The notes below the pieces were generated by a model, which saw only the letters and a program-made list of their open reading frames with translations, did not search any database and was not told where the DNA came from. From contig CBDFML010000009.1 of assembly GCA_965249645.1 (NCBI GenBank), forward strand, positions 62,001 to 126,000: a stretch of DNA of 64,000 bases, given 5' to 3'. Source of the DNA: CAVOEB01 sp965249645 (lineage in GTDB: Bacteria > Pseudomonadota > Alphaproteobacteria > UBA828 > JAPUJA01). Position 1 is the stretch's first letter. Each line of letters starts with the position of its first letter. Below are positions 24,543 through 33,832 of this stretch, piece after piece. A program made the translations under genes and the position numbers.

Positions 24543-25556
24543 CTAACCACCGGCAAGCAGCCGGGCATAGAGCGCGGCATCGACGTTACCGCCCGAGGCG
24601 ACGACGGCCAGGGTCTTGCCCGCGGTCTCGATCCGGCCGGCGAGCACCGCCGCAAGCGCCACTGCGCCGCCGGGCTCGATTACCAGCTTGAGGTGGCCGA
24701 AGGCTGCGCGCACGGCGTGGCCGACCTCGGCGTCCGAAACGGCGAAGCCGCCCGCCAGATGGCGGCTATTGATGCCAAAGGTGAGCGCGCCGGGGGTCGG
24801 CACGAGCAGAGCATCGCAGAGCGACGGTGCGGCGGGGTCCGCAACGCTCAGTCTTTCGCCCGCCGCGAGGGAGTTCACCGTGTCGTCGAAGCCCTCGGGC
24901 TCGACGGCATAGATCGGCAGGCCGGGGTCGGATGCGTGGAGTGCAAGCGCTGTGCCCGCGATTAGCCCACCGCCGCCAACCGGGGCCAGCACCCCATCGA
25001 GCCGGGCGGCCAAGGCGTCGGCCTGCGCCGCGATCTCAAGGCCTACGGTGCCTTGGCCTGCGATGATGAAGCGATCGTCATAGGGCGGCACGATGACGGC
25101 GCCACGGGCCCTGGCGAGCTCAGTCGCGATCGCCATGCGGTCCACGCCGCCAGGCCGGTCATAGGTCACGACCTCAGCGTCCCAGAACCGGGTGCCGTCG
25201 AGCTTCGCGGCCGGGGCATCCGTCGGCATCACGATTGTCGCAGGGATGCCCAGCCGCTTCGCCGCCGCCGCGATGCCCTGCGCGTGATTGCCCGAAGAAT
25301 AGGCCACGACGCCGGCCGCCCGCTCGGCAGGATCAAGGCGGCTCAGCCGGTTATAGGCGCCACGGAATTTGAACGAGCCCGTTACTTGAAGAGGCTCTGC
25401 CTTGATCAGCAGACGGCCGCCGACAGCTTCGTTGAGCGCGGCGGATTCGAGCAGAGGAGTACGCACCGCGACGCCGTCGAGCCGGATCGCTGCCTCGGCC
25501 ACGTCGGCGGCGGCGAGCTGGCAATTTGCGCCGTCAGATTCGGGCAAGGAGGACAT
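24543..25556 (-). CDS. PLP-dependent threonine/serine dehydratase family protein
   Basis: Fold-type II PLP enzyme of 337 aa. The cofactor lysine is K63 in TGSFKFRGAYN, the substrate loop is SSGNHAQG, and the phosphate-binding loop is PVGGGGLIAG; the C-terminus has VVASGGNVD. There is no C-terminal ACT domain, so it is the catabolic/short type. It would eliminate water and ammonia from threonine or serine, or racemise serine. EutB of hydroxyectoine use belongs to the same group, and ectoine genes occur 11 kb away, but that is too distant to assign it. It overlaps the upstream hydrolase gene by 23 bp. Confidence 0.85.
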   Translation of the reverse strand: MSSLPESDGANCQLAAADVAEAAIRLDGVAVRTPLLESAALNEAVGGRLLIKAEPLQVTGSFKFRGAYNRLSRLDPAERAAGVVAYSSGNHAQGIAAAAKRLGIPATIVMPTDAPAAKLDGTRFWDAEVVTYDRPGGVDRMAIATELARARGAVIVPPYDDRFIIAGQGTVGLEIAAQADALAARLDGVLAPVGGGGLIAGTALALHASDPGLPIYAVEPEGFDDTVNSLAAGERLSVADPAAPSLCDALLVPTPGALTFGINSRHLAGGFAVSDAEVGHAVRAAFGHLKLVIEPGGAVALAAVLAGRIETAGKTLAVVASGGNVDAALYARLLAGG

Positions 25557-26409
25557 CGATCGCTTCGAGGGATTCAGGCTCGTCTAGCTGGGGGACGTGG
25601 CCAGCGCCGGCCACCTCGACAAAATGCAGGTCGGGCTTGGCCTGGATCATGCGCGAGACGGAATCGCGGCTGAGCAGGTCGGAGTTTTCGCCGCGCAATA
25701 GCGTCGTCGGGATCGGGTAGAGCGCGCGAAACATCGGCCAGAGATCCATCCTGCCCGCGCCGCGGTTTTCGACCAGTTCGGCCACCGGGCGGACGAGGTT
25801 GAGATCGTAGTCGAAATGGAGGCGTCCGTCGGCTCCCTCGTGCCAGGTATTGCGTGCGAGCTTGAGCCAGCCCTCGTCGCTGCGCACGCCGATTCGGCTG
25901 GCGTGTCGCTTGAGATAGCGCGCCGCGGTCTCGAAGTCGGGCTGGGGCCGGTCGCGCGAGACCCAGTCAACGATCTGGCCCAGCCCGTCATAGTCGATGT
26001 CCGGGCCGACGTCGTTGAGCACGACGCCCGCCAGAACGCGTGGCTCGGCCACGGCCAGGCCCATGGCGAGCAATCCGCCCAGCGAGGTGCCGACGACAAC
26101 CACCTTGTGCAGGTTGGTCGCCGCCAGCAGTTGCTGGACGTCGGCGAGCAGGACCCGGGCGTTGTAGCGCCGCCACTCGGGGTCGTACTCGGAGCGGCCC
26201 CGGCCGCGGAAGTCGGGACAGACGACGCGCCGCTCGCCGGCATAGCGGAGGGCGAGTTCGTGGAAATCCTTTGAATTGCGAGTCAGGCCGGGCAGGCAGA
26301 GGAGCGCCGTTCGGTCTGTGTTATGGAGCCCGTAGTCGCGGTAATAGAGCATCAGGTTATCCTGGCAGATATAAGTGCGCTCGATGTAGCCGTTGGCGAC
26401 GCTGGGCAT
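25534..26409 (-). CDS. alpha/beta hydrolase
   Basis: Serine hydrolase fold protein of 291 aa. The oxyanion region LLCLPGLTRNSKDF is followed by CPDFRGRGRSEYDP, the nucleophile elbow GTSLGG (about residues 107-112), an acid residue in the RGENSDLLS region, and the histidine in AGAGHVPQLDEPE near the end. The lid (about 135-210) is helical. Esterase, lactonase or haloalkane-type activity cannot be separated by eye. It lies 17 bp after the haloacid-dehalogenase gene and overlaps the dehydratase gene. Confidence 0.87.
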   Translation of the reverse strand: MPSVANGYIERTYICQDNLMLYYRDYGLHNTDRTALLCLPGLTRNSKDFHELALRYAGERRVVCPDFRGRGRSEYDPEWRRYNARVLLADVQQLLAATNLHKVVVVGTSLGGLLAMGLAVAEPRVLAGVVLNDVGPDIDYDGLGQIVDWVSRDRPQPDFETAARYLKRHASRIGVRSDEGWLKLARNTWHEGADGRLHFDYDLNLVRPVAELVENRGAGRMDLWPMFRALYPIPTTLLRGENSDLLSRDSVSRMIQAKPDLHFVEVAGAGHVPQLDEPESLEAIDVLLARI

Positions 26410-26426
26410 GACGGCGACAGGGTCTA

Positions 26427-27116
26427 TCAGAGACCGAGCAATCCGGGAAGCTCTTCGAGGGAAGCCAGCTCCGCATCGGGACCCGCGGGAAGCCGCTCAC
26501 GGGCGAGGCGGAAGCGATTGATCCAGACGACGTTAAAGCCGAACAGTTTGGCCCCGACCGTATCCCACGGGTTGGACGACTGAAAGCTGATCCGCTCGGC
26601 CGCGACGCCCAAATGCTCGACGGCGAGGCGGTAGACTCGAGGGTCGGGCTTGTAAATTCCGACCATTTCGACGCTCAGGGTCTTATCGATCAGCGCCGAG
26701 AGACCGCTGCTCTCGAGTGCAGCGACGAGCATGTCGGGCGAGCCGTTGGACAGGATAGCCGTCGTCTTGCCGCCCCGCTTGAGTGCGTCCAGGGCTTCGG
26801 CCACCTCGGGGTAGGCGTCGAGCCGGAGATAGGCGTCCATCAGGCCATCGCGCAAGACGAGTTCGCCCTCGAGGCCGCAGGCGGCGAGCGCGTAATCCAG
26901 CGCGTCACCAGTGACCGTCCAGAAATCGGCATGGTGGCCCATGAGGCTGCGGAGCCAGCTGTATTCGAGTTGCTTGGAGCGCCACAGAGCCGAGAGCGAC
27001 GCTTCGTTCTCGCCCAGCCGCTCGCTGAGTCGCCGAGCCGCGGAGTGAACGTCGAACAGGGTGCCGTAAGCGTCGAAGACGCAGGCCTCGATCCCGGAGA
27101 TCGTGGTCGTACTCAC
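26427..27116 (-). CDS. haloacid dehalogenase type II (HAD superfamily)
   Basis: HAD hydrolase of 229 aa close to L-2-haloacid dehalogenases. Motif I is FDAYGTLFDV (nucleophile near D15), motif II ILSNGSPDML (about 115), motif III lysine within GIYKPDPRVYRLA, and the family-specific FQSSNPWDTVGAKLFGFNVVWINR replaces the usual motif IV. The conserved SSNPWD segment supports dehalogenase rather than phosphatase assignment. Its ATG overlaps the stop of the lytic transglycosylase gene (27113-27116). Confidence 0.87.
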   Translation of the reverse strand: MSTTTISGIEACVFDAYGTLFDVHSAARRLSERLGENEASLSALWRSKQLEYSWLRSLMGHHADFWTVTGDALDYALAACGLEGELVLRDGLMDAYLRLDAYPEVAEALDALKRGGKTTAILSNGSPDMLVAALESSGLSALIDKTLSVEMVGIYKPDPRVYRLAVEHLGVAAERISFQSSNPWDTVGAKLFGFNVVWINRFRLARERLPAGPDAELASLEELPGLLGL

Positions 27117-29131
27117 CCGCTGGTGGACGACGACGATGCGCGCGCACCCCGGCTCAGGTCCTGGATAAGCAGGGTAGGCGGGCTGCCCTCGTCGAGCCGG
27201 CGGCGATAGACGTTGAGCGATTCGAGGCTGCGCTGGACGTAGTTACGGGTCTCGTCGAACGGGATCTGCTCGATCCAGTCGATAGCGTCGACGTCCGTGT
27301 CACGAGGATCGCCGTTCCGCCGGATCCAGCGCTTCACGTTGCCGGGGCCGGCGTTGTATGCGGCGAGCGCCAGCAGGTAAGAGCCGTCGAACGCCTCGAT
27401 CAGGCCGGCGAGATAGGCCGAGCCCAACGTGACGTTGTAGCCTGCGTCCTCGGTCAACTGGCTGACCGTCGCGGGCAGGCGCATGGCGCGGGCGACCTGG
27501 CGAGCGGTCGCAGGCATCAGCTGCATCAGGCCGCGCGCGCCCGATGGGCTGACCGCCTGGGGGTCGAAGGCGCTTTCCTGGCGGATGACGGTCAGCACGA
27601 GAGCCGGCTCAAGCCCGGCGGGGTCGCCCTCGGGAGGCAGAACGACAAGCGGCCACGCTTGGGCCTGGAGCACGATGCCATGGCGCACGGCGCGACGCGC
27701 GGCACGGATCGAGAGATCGGGCCGGTCGGAGGCCAGCGCAAGAGTGGCGATGAAGGCCTGGTCTTCCGGACTTTCGCCGAGCGCCACGAGACGCAGGATG
27801 AAATCATCGATCAACTCGAGCTGGTCGAGATAAACCAGCAGGCGGACCACGTCGGCCAACTCATGATTGCCGATGGTCGCGGTGGCGTAGTCGATCGGCT
27901 CGATGCCGCCGGGGCGGATGTCGACGCCCAATGCTGCGAGACGGGCGCCGGCCAGTTGGCCATAGAAGGTCTGCCAGTGCTGAGCGGCGTCGGCGTACCA
28001 TAGCCGGGCGGATTCGCGGTCGCCCATCTGCTCGAGCGCGCGCCCCGCCCAGTAGCCGGCCCGGGCCAGGCTGATGGGATAGCTGACCGCCCGGCGCATC
28101 TCGGAAAAATGCTCAAACGCTGCGGTAGCGTCCTGGAGAAATTGCAGCGCGATCCAACCGGGCAACCATTCCGCATCGGCGAACGCGGCACCGTCGAGTG
28201 GGCCATGCTCGCTTGCAATACGGTAGGCAGCGGTGATGTGACCGTCCTCCAGCGCGCGGCGAGCGAAAATGGCGCGCTGGGTCCACCAGGCCGCTGGGCG
28301 GCCCAGCTCGTCGGGGGCGCCGAACAGGATCTCGCGGGCGCTCTCGTCATAGCTCTGCTGATCCTTGCGCTGGCGCCAACGCAGCCGCTCGTACTGCAGT
28401 CCGGGGTCGTCACGCAGGGACGCAGGAACCGCGGCGATTGCCTGGTCGACCGCCCAGCCCCGTTCCATGAGGCGCAGGCGCGCTTCGCCGAGGGCGGCAT
28501 AGCCGGCGTCCACGACGCGGAGCATGCGCCGGGCTTCGGCGCGCCGGCCGTCCCACAGCAGGCGGTCGAGCCGTGCGATATGATCCTCGGGAAGCAGGAC
28601 GGACTTGTAGCGGGCGTAAAACGCCTTGCTGTCGCGCCGGGGAAAATTCTCTTCGATCCAGATGCGGCGGATGTGGTCTATCTTCTCCTCGCTGCGCCCG
28701 ACCTCGCCAAGCGCCACGGCGAGACGGATGCGTCCCTCGCGGCTGACCGGCGGATAGTGCTCGAACCAGGCCACCACCTGAACCGCAGGAAGCGAAAGCG
28801 GCATCGCGAGCTCGGCCTTCGCACGGAGCGTCGTCTGGCTTGGCCAGTCGGGATTCTCGATCAGGAAAGCGGCAAGATCGTCGAAGCCGGACTTGCTGGC
28901 GGCTCGCGTCAAGTCGAGCCACAGGATCACCTTGCCAGGCAGGGGGTTTTCCCCCTGGCCCGCGAGGCGCAGCGCCTTGGGCCAGTTCTTGGACTCGACG
29001 GCGGCAAACGCGTCGCGGTAAAGCGCCTCGTCCGAGACCGAGACCGAGAGGCCCCGAGTTTCCGATCCTAGCGCGGGCGCCGCGAGCAGAACCGCGACGG
29101 CCAAAGACAAACAGGCCAGAAAAAATCGCAC
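27113..29131 (-). CDS. soluble-type lytic murein transglycosylase
   Basis: Periplasmic enzyme that cleaves peptidoglycan to 1,6-anhydro-muropeptides, 672 aa. It has a signal peptide (RFFLACLSLAVAVLLAAPALG), a long alpha-superhelical region of TPR-like hairpins (about 40-480), and a C-terminal SLT domain with catalytic glutamate E519 in IRQESAFDPQAVS, then GARGLMQLMPATA and ALAAYNAGPGNV. GTG at 29131 is preferred: AAGGTGG lies eight bases upstream. A GTG four codons earlier (29143) lies inside that ribosome site. Neighbouring dapA also serves peptidoglycan, on the opposite strand. Confidence 0.9.
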   Translation of the reverse strand: MRFFLACLSLAVAVLLAAPALGSETRGLSVSVSDEALYRDAFAAVESKNWPKALRLAGQGENPLPGKVILWLDLTRAASKSGFDDLAAFLIENPDWPSQTTLRAKAELAMPLSLPAVQVVAWFEHYPPVSREGRIRLAVALGEVGRSEEKIDHIRRIWIEENFPRRDSKAFYARYKSVLLPEDHIARLDRLLWDGRRAEARRMLRVVDAGYAALGEARLRLMERGWAVDQAIAAVPASLRDDPGLQYERLRWRQRKDQQSYDESAREILFGAPDELGRPAAWWTQRAIFARRALEDGHITAAYRIASEHGPLDGAAFADAEWLPGWIALQFLQDATAAFEHFSEMRRAVSYPISLARAGYWAGRALEQMGDRESARLWYADAAQHWQTFYGQLAGARLAALGVDIRPGGIEPIDYATATIGNHELADVVRLLVYLDQLELIDDFILRLVALGESPEDQAFIATLALASDRPDLSIRAARRAVRHGIVLQAQAWPLVVLPPEGDPAGLEPALVLTVIRQESAFDPQAVSPSGARGLMQLMPATARQVARAMRLPATVSQLTEDAGYNVTLGSAYLAGLIEAFDGSYLLALAAYNAGPGNVKRWIRRNGDPRDTDVDAIDWIEQIPFDETRNYVQRSLESLNVYRRRLDEGSPPTLLIQDLSRGARASSSSTSG

Positions 29132-29317
29132 CGTGAAACCCACCTTTCACGACGGCGACAGCCCCTCGCGGGGGCCATCCCTGTGCCCCGGAGTGTAGCC
29201 GCTCGGGGGTCGGTCCAACAAGGCCCGCAAGGCGCACGCGTAGGCTCCGTGGCGGGCTTGCCGCAGTCCCGGCCTCCCACTATGCTCGCCCACGGTTATT
29301 GCAAGATTGAGGCCGGC

Positions 29318-30193
29318 ATGTTCCAAGGCTCATTTACCGCGCTGATTACGCCGTTCAAGGACGGCGCCGTCGACGAAGCAGCGTTTCGCGAATTCGTAGA
29401 CTGGCAGATAGCCGAGGGCGCCGACGGACTGGTGCCATGCGGCACGACCGGCGAATCGCCGACGCTCACCCATGACGAACACATGCGGGTGACCGAACTT
29501 TGCATCGACCAGGCAGCGGGGCGGGTGCCGGTAATTGCGGGCTCTGGCTCGAATTCGACTGCCGAGGCGATAGCGCTGACCCGCCACGCGAAAGAAGCAG
29601 GGGCCGACGCGGCGCTGCTCGTCATGCCCTATTACAACAAGCCGACCCAGGAAGGCATGGTGGCGCATTTTACGGCGATCGCCGAGGCCGCCCCGCTGCC
29701 GATCCTGATCTACAACATTCCGGGCCGCTCAGTGGTCGACATGAGCGTCGAAACCATGGCGCGCCTCGCCCTGGTGCCCAACATCGTGGGCGTTAAGGAC
29801 GCCACCGCCGACCTGTCGCGTTCGCTCAAGGTGCGGCGCGTCATTGGCGCCGGGTTCTGCCAGCTTTCGGGCGAGGACCCGACGGTACTCTCGTTCCTTG
29901 CCCAGGGCGGGCATGGCTGCATCTCGGTCACGGCGAACGTCGCGCCGAAGTTGTGCGCCCAGATGCATGCCCGCTGGCAGGCGGGCGATCCGGCGGGCGC
30001 CCTGGCGATCCAGGAGCGGCTGATGCCGGTTCACGAGACGTTGTTCCTGGAGAGCAACCCGATCCCGGTGAAGTTCGCGGTCAGTCGGCTGGGTCGCTGC
30101 AGCCCCGAGATCCGCCTGCCGCTCACGTCACCCTCGCCCGCGGTCGCCGAGCGTGTCGAGGCGGCAATGGGGGAGGCGGGCCTGCTCGACTAG
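29318..30193 (+). CDS. dapA: 4-hydroxy-tetrahydrodipicolinate synthase
   Basis: Condenses pyruvate with aspartate semialdehyde in the lysine/diaminopimelate pathway; 291 aa TIM barrel. The Schiff-base lysine is K160 in GVKDAT, Y132 lies in ILIYNIPGR, and the TT pair (43-44) in GTTGESPTL completes the active site. ATG 29318 gives the standard MFQGSFTALITPF start; the frame is open further upstream without family similarity. It is followed by smpB after 8 bp. Confidence 0.95.
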   Translation: MFQGSFTALITPFKDGAVDEAAFREFVDWQIAEGADGLVPCGTTGESPTLTHDEHMRVTELCIDQAAGRVPVIAGSGSNSTAEAIALTRHAKEAGADAALLVMPYYNKPTQEGMVAHFTAIAEAAPLPILIYNIPGRSVVDMSVETMARLALVPNIVGVKDATADLSRSLKVRRVIGAGFCQLSGEDPTVLSFLAQGGHGCISVTANVAPKLCAQMHARWQAGDPAGALAIQERLMPVHETLFLESNPIPVKFAVSRLGRCSPEIRLPLTSPSPAVAERVEAAMGEAGLLD

Positions 30194-30201
30194 GCCGGCC
30201 C

Positions 30202-30675
30202 ATGGCTCCGAAAAAAAAAAGCCCCATTGGCCGGATCGCGGTGCAGAACCGCAAGGCTCGGTACAACTATTTCATCGAAGACACTGTGGAGGCCGGTATT
30301 GCGCTCGTGGGCACTGAGGTCAAGGCGCTGCGCGCGGGCCGGGCCAGTATCGGCGAGGCATTTGCCGCCGAACAAGGTGGCGAACTTTACCTTGTGAACG
30401 CCCATATCGGCGACTACGAAGCGGCGCGCGATGGTCACGCGGCGACACGCCCGCGCAAACTTCTTCTCCACCGACGCGAGATTGCCCGTCTGTTCGGCAT
30501 GGTCCGGCGCGAGGGCGTGACGCTGGTGCCGCTCAGCCTCTATTTCAATCCGCGCAGCATCGTCAAGGTCGAGCTCGCGATCGCCCGGGGCAAGCGGAAA
30601 TACGATAAACGCGAGACGATCAAGGAGCGCGACTGGAAGCGCGATAAGGCTCGTCTGATGCGCGAGCGGGCCTGA
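30202..30675 (+). CDS. smpB: SsrA-binding protein SmpB
   Basis: Binds tmRNA and delivers it to stalled ribosomes for trans-translation; 157 aa. Family landmarks are NRKARYNYFIEDTVEAGIAL, GTEVKALRAG, YLVNAHIGDY, HRREIARLFG, and the basic C-terminal tail KRKYDKRETIKERDW. The ATG at 30202 starts MAPKKKSPIGR, and its third to seventh codons include a run of ten A (30211-30220). It is probably co-transcribed with dapA. The ssrA gene itself is not in this window. Confidence 0.95.
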   Translation: MAPKKKSPIGRIAVQNRKARYNYFIEDTVEAGIALVGTEVKALRAGRASIGEAFAAEQGGELYLVNAHIGDYEAARDGHAATRPRKLLLHRREIARLFGMVRREGVTLVPLSLYFNPRSIVKVELAIARGKRKYDKRETIKERDWKRDKARLMRERA

Positions 30676-30875
30676 GCCGGCACCGGGCATTGCTCCTCGA
30701 AACGGTGGGGTTGACCTCGCGATTTGACGGTGTTCTAAGAAGTTCGATGGACAGTCATAGAGCGCAACTGCGTTCGATCCGGTCGGTCGCACGAGATTGG
30801 CCCTCTCCGGTGCGCGCGCGGGCCAACCCGGTTGTGTTCGCCGCACCTTGCCGCTCTGCGAAAGTGGAATAGACC

Positions 30876-32771
30876 ATGGCGACGGCACCGTCATCGTCAC
30901 CGCGCAAATCCACCGCGAAGAAATCGGCAGCGAAGAAGGGCCGCGCCGCGGTCGAATCCGTGGTCATCCGGTTCGCCGGCGATTCGGGTGACGGCATCCA
31001 GCTGACCGGCGATCATTTCACTCAGTCAACCGCACTGGTCGGCAACGAGTTCGCGACCTTTCCCGACTATCCGGCGGAGATTCGGGCGCCAGCGGGCACG
31101 ACCTACGGCATCTCGGCCTTTCAGATCAACTTCTCCTCCCACGAGGTGATGACCGAGGGTGATGCGCCCAACGTGCTGGTTGCGCTCAACCCGGCGGCGC
31201 TCAAGGTCAACCTGCCGGAACTCAAGCCCGGCGCGCTGGTGATCGTGAACACCGGTGCCTTTGCCGAGCGCGACCTGCGCAAGGCGCGCTACGAGGCGAA
31301 CCCGCTGGAAGACGGTACCCTCGCGCCGTTCCGGGTGCTTCCCCTCGATATCTCGAAGATGACGCTTGCCGCGGTCGGCGAACTGGGACTGAGCCAGAAG
31401 GAGGCGCTGCGCTGCAAGAACCTGTGGACGCTGGGCCTGGTGTTTTGGATGTACGGTCGGCGGCGCGCCGAGACAATCAAGTGGCTGAAGCAGAAATTTG
31501 CCAGCCGGCCCGAACTCGCAAAAGCCAACATCGCGGCGCTTAACGCGGGTCACGCATACGGTGAAACCGCCGAGCTGCCCAGTGGAATCTCGACTTACAC
31601 GGTGGGCCGTGCCCATCTCGAACCCGGTCTTTACCGTACCATCGTCGGCTCCGAAGCAATGGCGCTCGGCCTGCTCGAGGGCGCCAAGCTTGCGGGCCTC
31701 GACCTGTTCTTCGGCTCCTACCCGATCACGCCGAGCTCGCCGCTGCTGCACAAGCTCGCGAATTTTAAGCGCTTCGGCGTGATGACCTTTCAGGCCGAGG
31801 ACGAGATTTCGGCTGTATGCTCGGCGATCGGCGCATCCTATGCCGGCGCGCTCGGCGTTACCTCGAGTTCGGGCCCAGGCATCGCACTCAAGACCGAAGC
31901 GGTCGGCCTCGCTGTGGCCACCGAGCTGCCGTTGGTGATTGTCAACTGGCAGCGTGGTGGGCCCTCGACCGGATTGCCGACAAAGACCGAGCAGTCCGAT
32001 CTCTACCAGGCGGTGTTCGGGCGCAACGCGGATTCGCCGCTGGTCGTGCTCGCCGCCCATTCGCCGTCCGACTGCTTCGAGGTTGGCATCGAGGCGGTGC
32101 GGCTCGCCACCGGCTTCATGACCCCTGTCATGCTTCTGGCCGACGGCTATCTCGCCAGCGCAGCGGAGCCCTGGCGCATTCCGGACATCGACGACATCGT
32201 GCCTTTCCCGGTGAGCTTTCGCGCCGACCCGGAAGATTTCCAGCCGTTTGCCCGTGATCCCGAGACGCTCGCGCGCAACTGGGCGATCCCTGGCACGCCG
32301 GGCCTCGAACACCGGATCGGCGGCATCGAGCGCGATTACGATACGGGCAACATTTCATACGATGCGGCGAACCACCAGCGCATGACGGACGTGCGCTTCG
32401 CAAAGATCGACGGCATCGCCAATCATATCCCCGAACAGAGCGTCGAGCTCGGCGATCCGGGCGGCGCGCTCGCGGTGGTCGGCTGGGGGTCGACCTATGG
32501 ACCGATCTTCCAGGCGGTGCGTCGGGCCCGGGCCGACGGACTCGACGTCAGCCACATTCACCTGCGCCATCTCTGGCCGCTGCCCCGCAATCTGGGCGCG
32601 CTGCTCGGGCGCTTCCAAAAAATCATGGTGCCCGAATTGAATCACGGGCAGCTGGTCACCCTGCTGCGCAGCGAATACCTCGTACCGGCCGAGAAGCTTG
32701 CCAAGGTGTCCGGGCAACCGTTCAAGGTGGCCGAGGTCGAGGCCGCAATTCACGAACGACTGGAGAGCTGA
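30876..32771 (+). CDS. korA: 2-oxoacid:acceptor (ferredoxin) oxidoreductase, alpha subunit (gamma-alpha fused)
   Basis: Large subunit of a two-subunit 2-oxoglutarate-type ferredoxin oxidoreductase, 631 aa. The N-terminal gamma domain (about 27-200) begins VVIRFAGDSGDGIQLTG, and the alpha pyrimidine-binding domain follows from about 255 (GSEAMALGLLEGAKLAG, SYPITPSSPLL, and GPGIALKTEAVGLA). The last part holds the domain III segment VVGWGSTYGPI. An extra lysine/alanine-rich head of about 25 residues precedes the gamma domain. It is followed by korB after 2 bp. It oxidises a 2-oxoacid with CoA and reduces ferredoxin. Confidence 0.92.
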   Translation: MATAPSSSPRKSTAKKSAAKKGRAAVESVVIRFAGDSGDGIQLTGDHFTQSTALVGNEFATFPDYPAEIRAPAGTTYGISAFQINFSSHEVMTEGDAPNVLVALNPAALKVNLPELKPGALVIVNTGAFAERDLRKARYEANPLEDGTLAPFRVLPLDISKMTLAAVGELGLSQKEALRCKNLWTLGLVFWMYGRRRAETIKWLKQKFASRPELAKANIAALNAGHAYGETAELPSGISTYTVGRAHLEPGLYRTIVGSEAMALGLLEGAKLAGLDLFFGSYPITPSSPLLHKLANFKRFGVMTFQAEDEISAVCSAIGASYAGALGVTSSSGPGIALKTEAVGLAVATELPLVIVNWQRGGPSTGLPTKTEQSDLYQAVFGRNADSPLVVLAAHSPSDCFEVGIEAVRLATGFMTPVMLLADGYLASAAEPWRIPDIDDIVPFPVSFRADPEDFQPFARDPETLARNWAIPGTPGLEHRIGGIERDYDTGNISYDAANHQRMTDVRFAKIDGIANHIPEQSVELGDPGGALAVVGWGSTYGPIFQAVRRARADGLDVSHIHLRHLWPLPRNLGALLGRFQKIMVPELNHGQLVTLLRSEYLVPAEKLAKVSGQPFKVAEVEAAIHERLES

Positions 32772-32773
32772 CG

Positions 32774-33814
32774 ATGGGCGAGCTGGCCCCGGTCATGGCG
32801 TTGACCGCCAAGGATTTTGCCTCCGACCAAGAGGTTCGCTGGTGCCCCGGTTGCGGCGACTATGCCATCCTCAAGGCGCTCCAGCGCACCATGCCGGAGT
32901 TCGACTTGCCCAAGGAGAACTTCGTTTTTGTCTCGGGCATTGGATGCGCGGCTCGCTTTCCCTACTACATGTCGACCTACGGCTTTCACACTATCCATGG
33001 CCGGGCGCCGGCGTTTGCCACTGGCATCAAGCTCGCCAATCCGGCGCTCGACGTCTGGGTCATTTTGGGCGACGGCGATGGCCTCTCAATCGGTGGCAAC
33101 CACCTGCTCCATATCTTGCGGCGCAATGTCGACATGCAACTGCTGCTGTTCAACAACGAGATCTATGGCCTGACCAAGGGGCAGTACTCACCGACTTCGC
33201 GGCGCGGCACCCGTTCACCCTCGACGCCGACGGGCTCTGTCGAGTCGCCGGTCTCGGCGTGCGCCTTCGCGCTGGGTGCAGGCGCGCGCTTCGTCGCCCG
33301 CTCGGTCGATACCCTGCAGCGTCATCTGCCGGAAATGTTCCGGCGCGCCCACGCCCACCAGGGCGCGTCGTTCATCGAGATCATTCAGAACTGTATCGTC
33401 TACAACGATCGCGTCTTTGCTGACTTCACCGACAAGGAGATTGCCGCCGATAACCAGATCCATGTCGAGCATGGCAAGAAGCTGGTTTACGGGAAGGACG
33501 GCGACCGGGGTTTGCGCATCGCGCCGGGCCATTACGAGTTGGAGCCCGTGGTGATCGGCGAAAAGGGTGTGACCCTCGACGACATCGTGGTCCATGATGA
33601 GACCGACAAGAGTCTCGCCAACCTGCTGGTGGCGCTGGAGCCGCCGGAATTTCCCGTGGCGTTGGGTGTGATCTATTGCAATCCCGCGCCGACCTACGAT
33701 GGCAGCGTGCGCGAGCAGATCGAAAAGGCGAGCCGCGAGGAGCCTGTCGAAGGCGTCAGCGCCCTGATGCGTGACGGCCGGACCTGGACCGTCGAGCCCG
33801 ATTCCGGCGACTGA
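32774..33814 (+). CDS. korB: 2-oxoacid:acceptor (ferredoxin) oxidoreductase, beta subunit
   Basis: Thiamine-diphosphate and iron-sulfur subunit partner of the preceding gene, 346 aa. Cluster cysteines lie in RWCPGCGDY (about 23-31) and GIGCAARFP (about 56-64), and a further cysteine is found downstream as in KorB proteins (IIQNCIVYND). The TPP motif is GDGDGLSIGGNHL ... LFNNEIYGLTKGQ. The start is two bases after korA. Substrate choice, 2-oxoglutarate versus other 2-oxoacids, is not proven by sequence. Confidence 0.92.
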   Translation: MGELAPVMALTAKDFASDQEVRWCPGCGDYAILKALQRTMPEFDLPKENFVFVSGIGCAARFPYYMSTYGFHTIHGRAPAFATGIKLANPALDVWVILGDGDGLSIGGNHLLHILRRNVDMQLLLFNNEIYGLTKGQYSPTSRRGTRSPSTPTGSVESPVSACAFALGAGARFVARSVDTLQRHLPEMFRRAHAHQGASFIEIIQNCIVYNDRVFADFTDKEIAADNQIHVEHGKKLVYGKDGDRGLRIAPGHYELEPVVIGEKGVTLDDIVVHDETDKSLANLLVALEPPEFPVALGVIYCNPAPTYDGSVREQIEKASREEPVEGVSALMRDGRTWTVEPDSGD

Positions 33815-33832
33815 CCCCACCTGACCCGCGCC

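Noticed and set aside
24543..25556. Assignment of the PLP dehydratase as EutB of the hydroxyectoine pathway
   Set aside because: The fold matches, but it is 11 kb from the ectoine genes and equally fits threonine dehydratase or serine racemase.
30676..30875. Possible promoter or small gene between smpB and korA
   Set aside because: TTGACC with a weak -10 is present, but short frames there lack ribosome sites and no clear promoter can be fixed.
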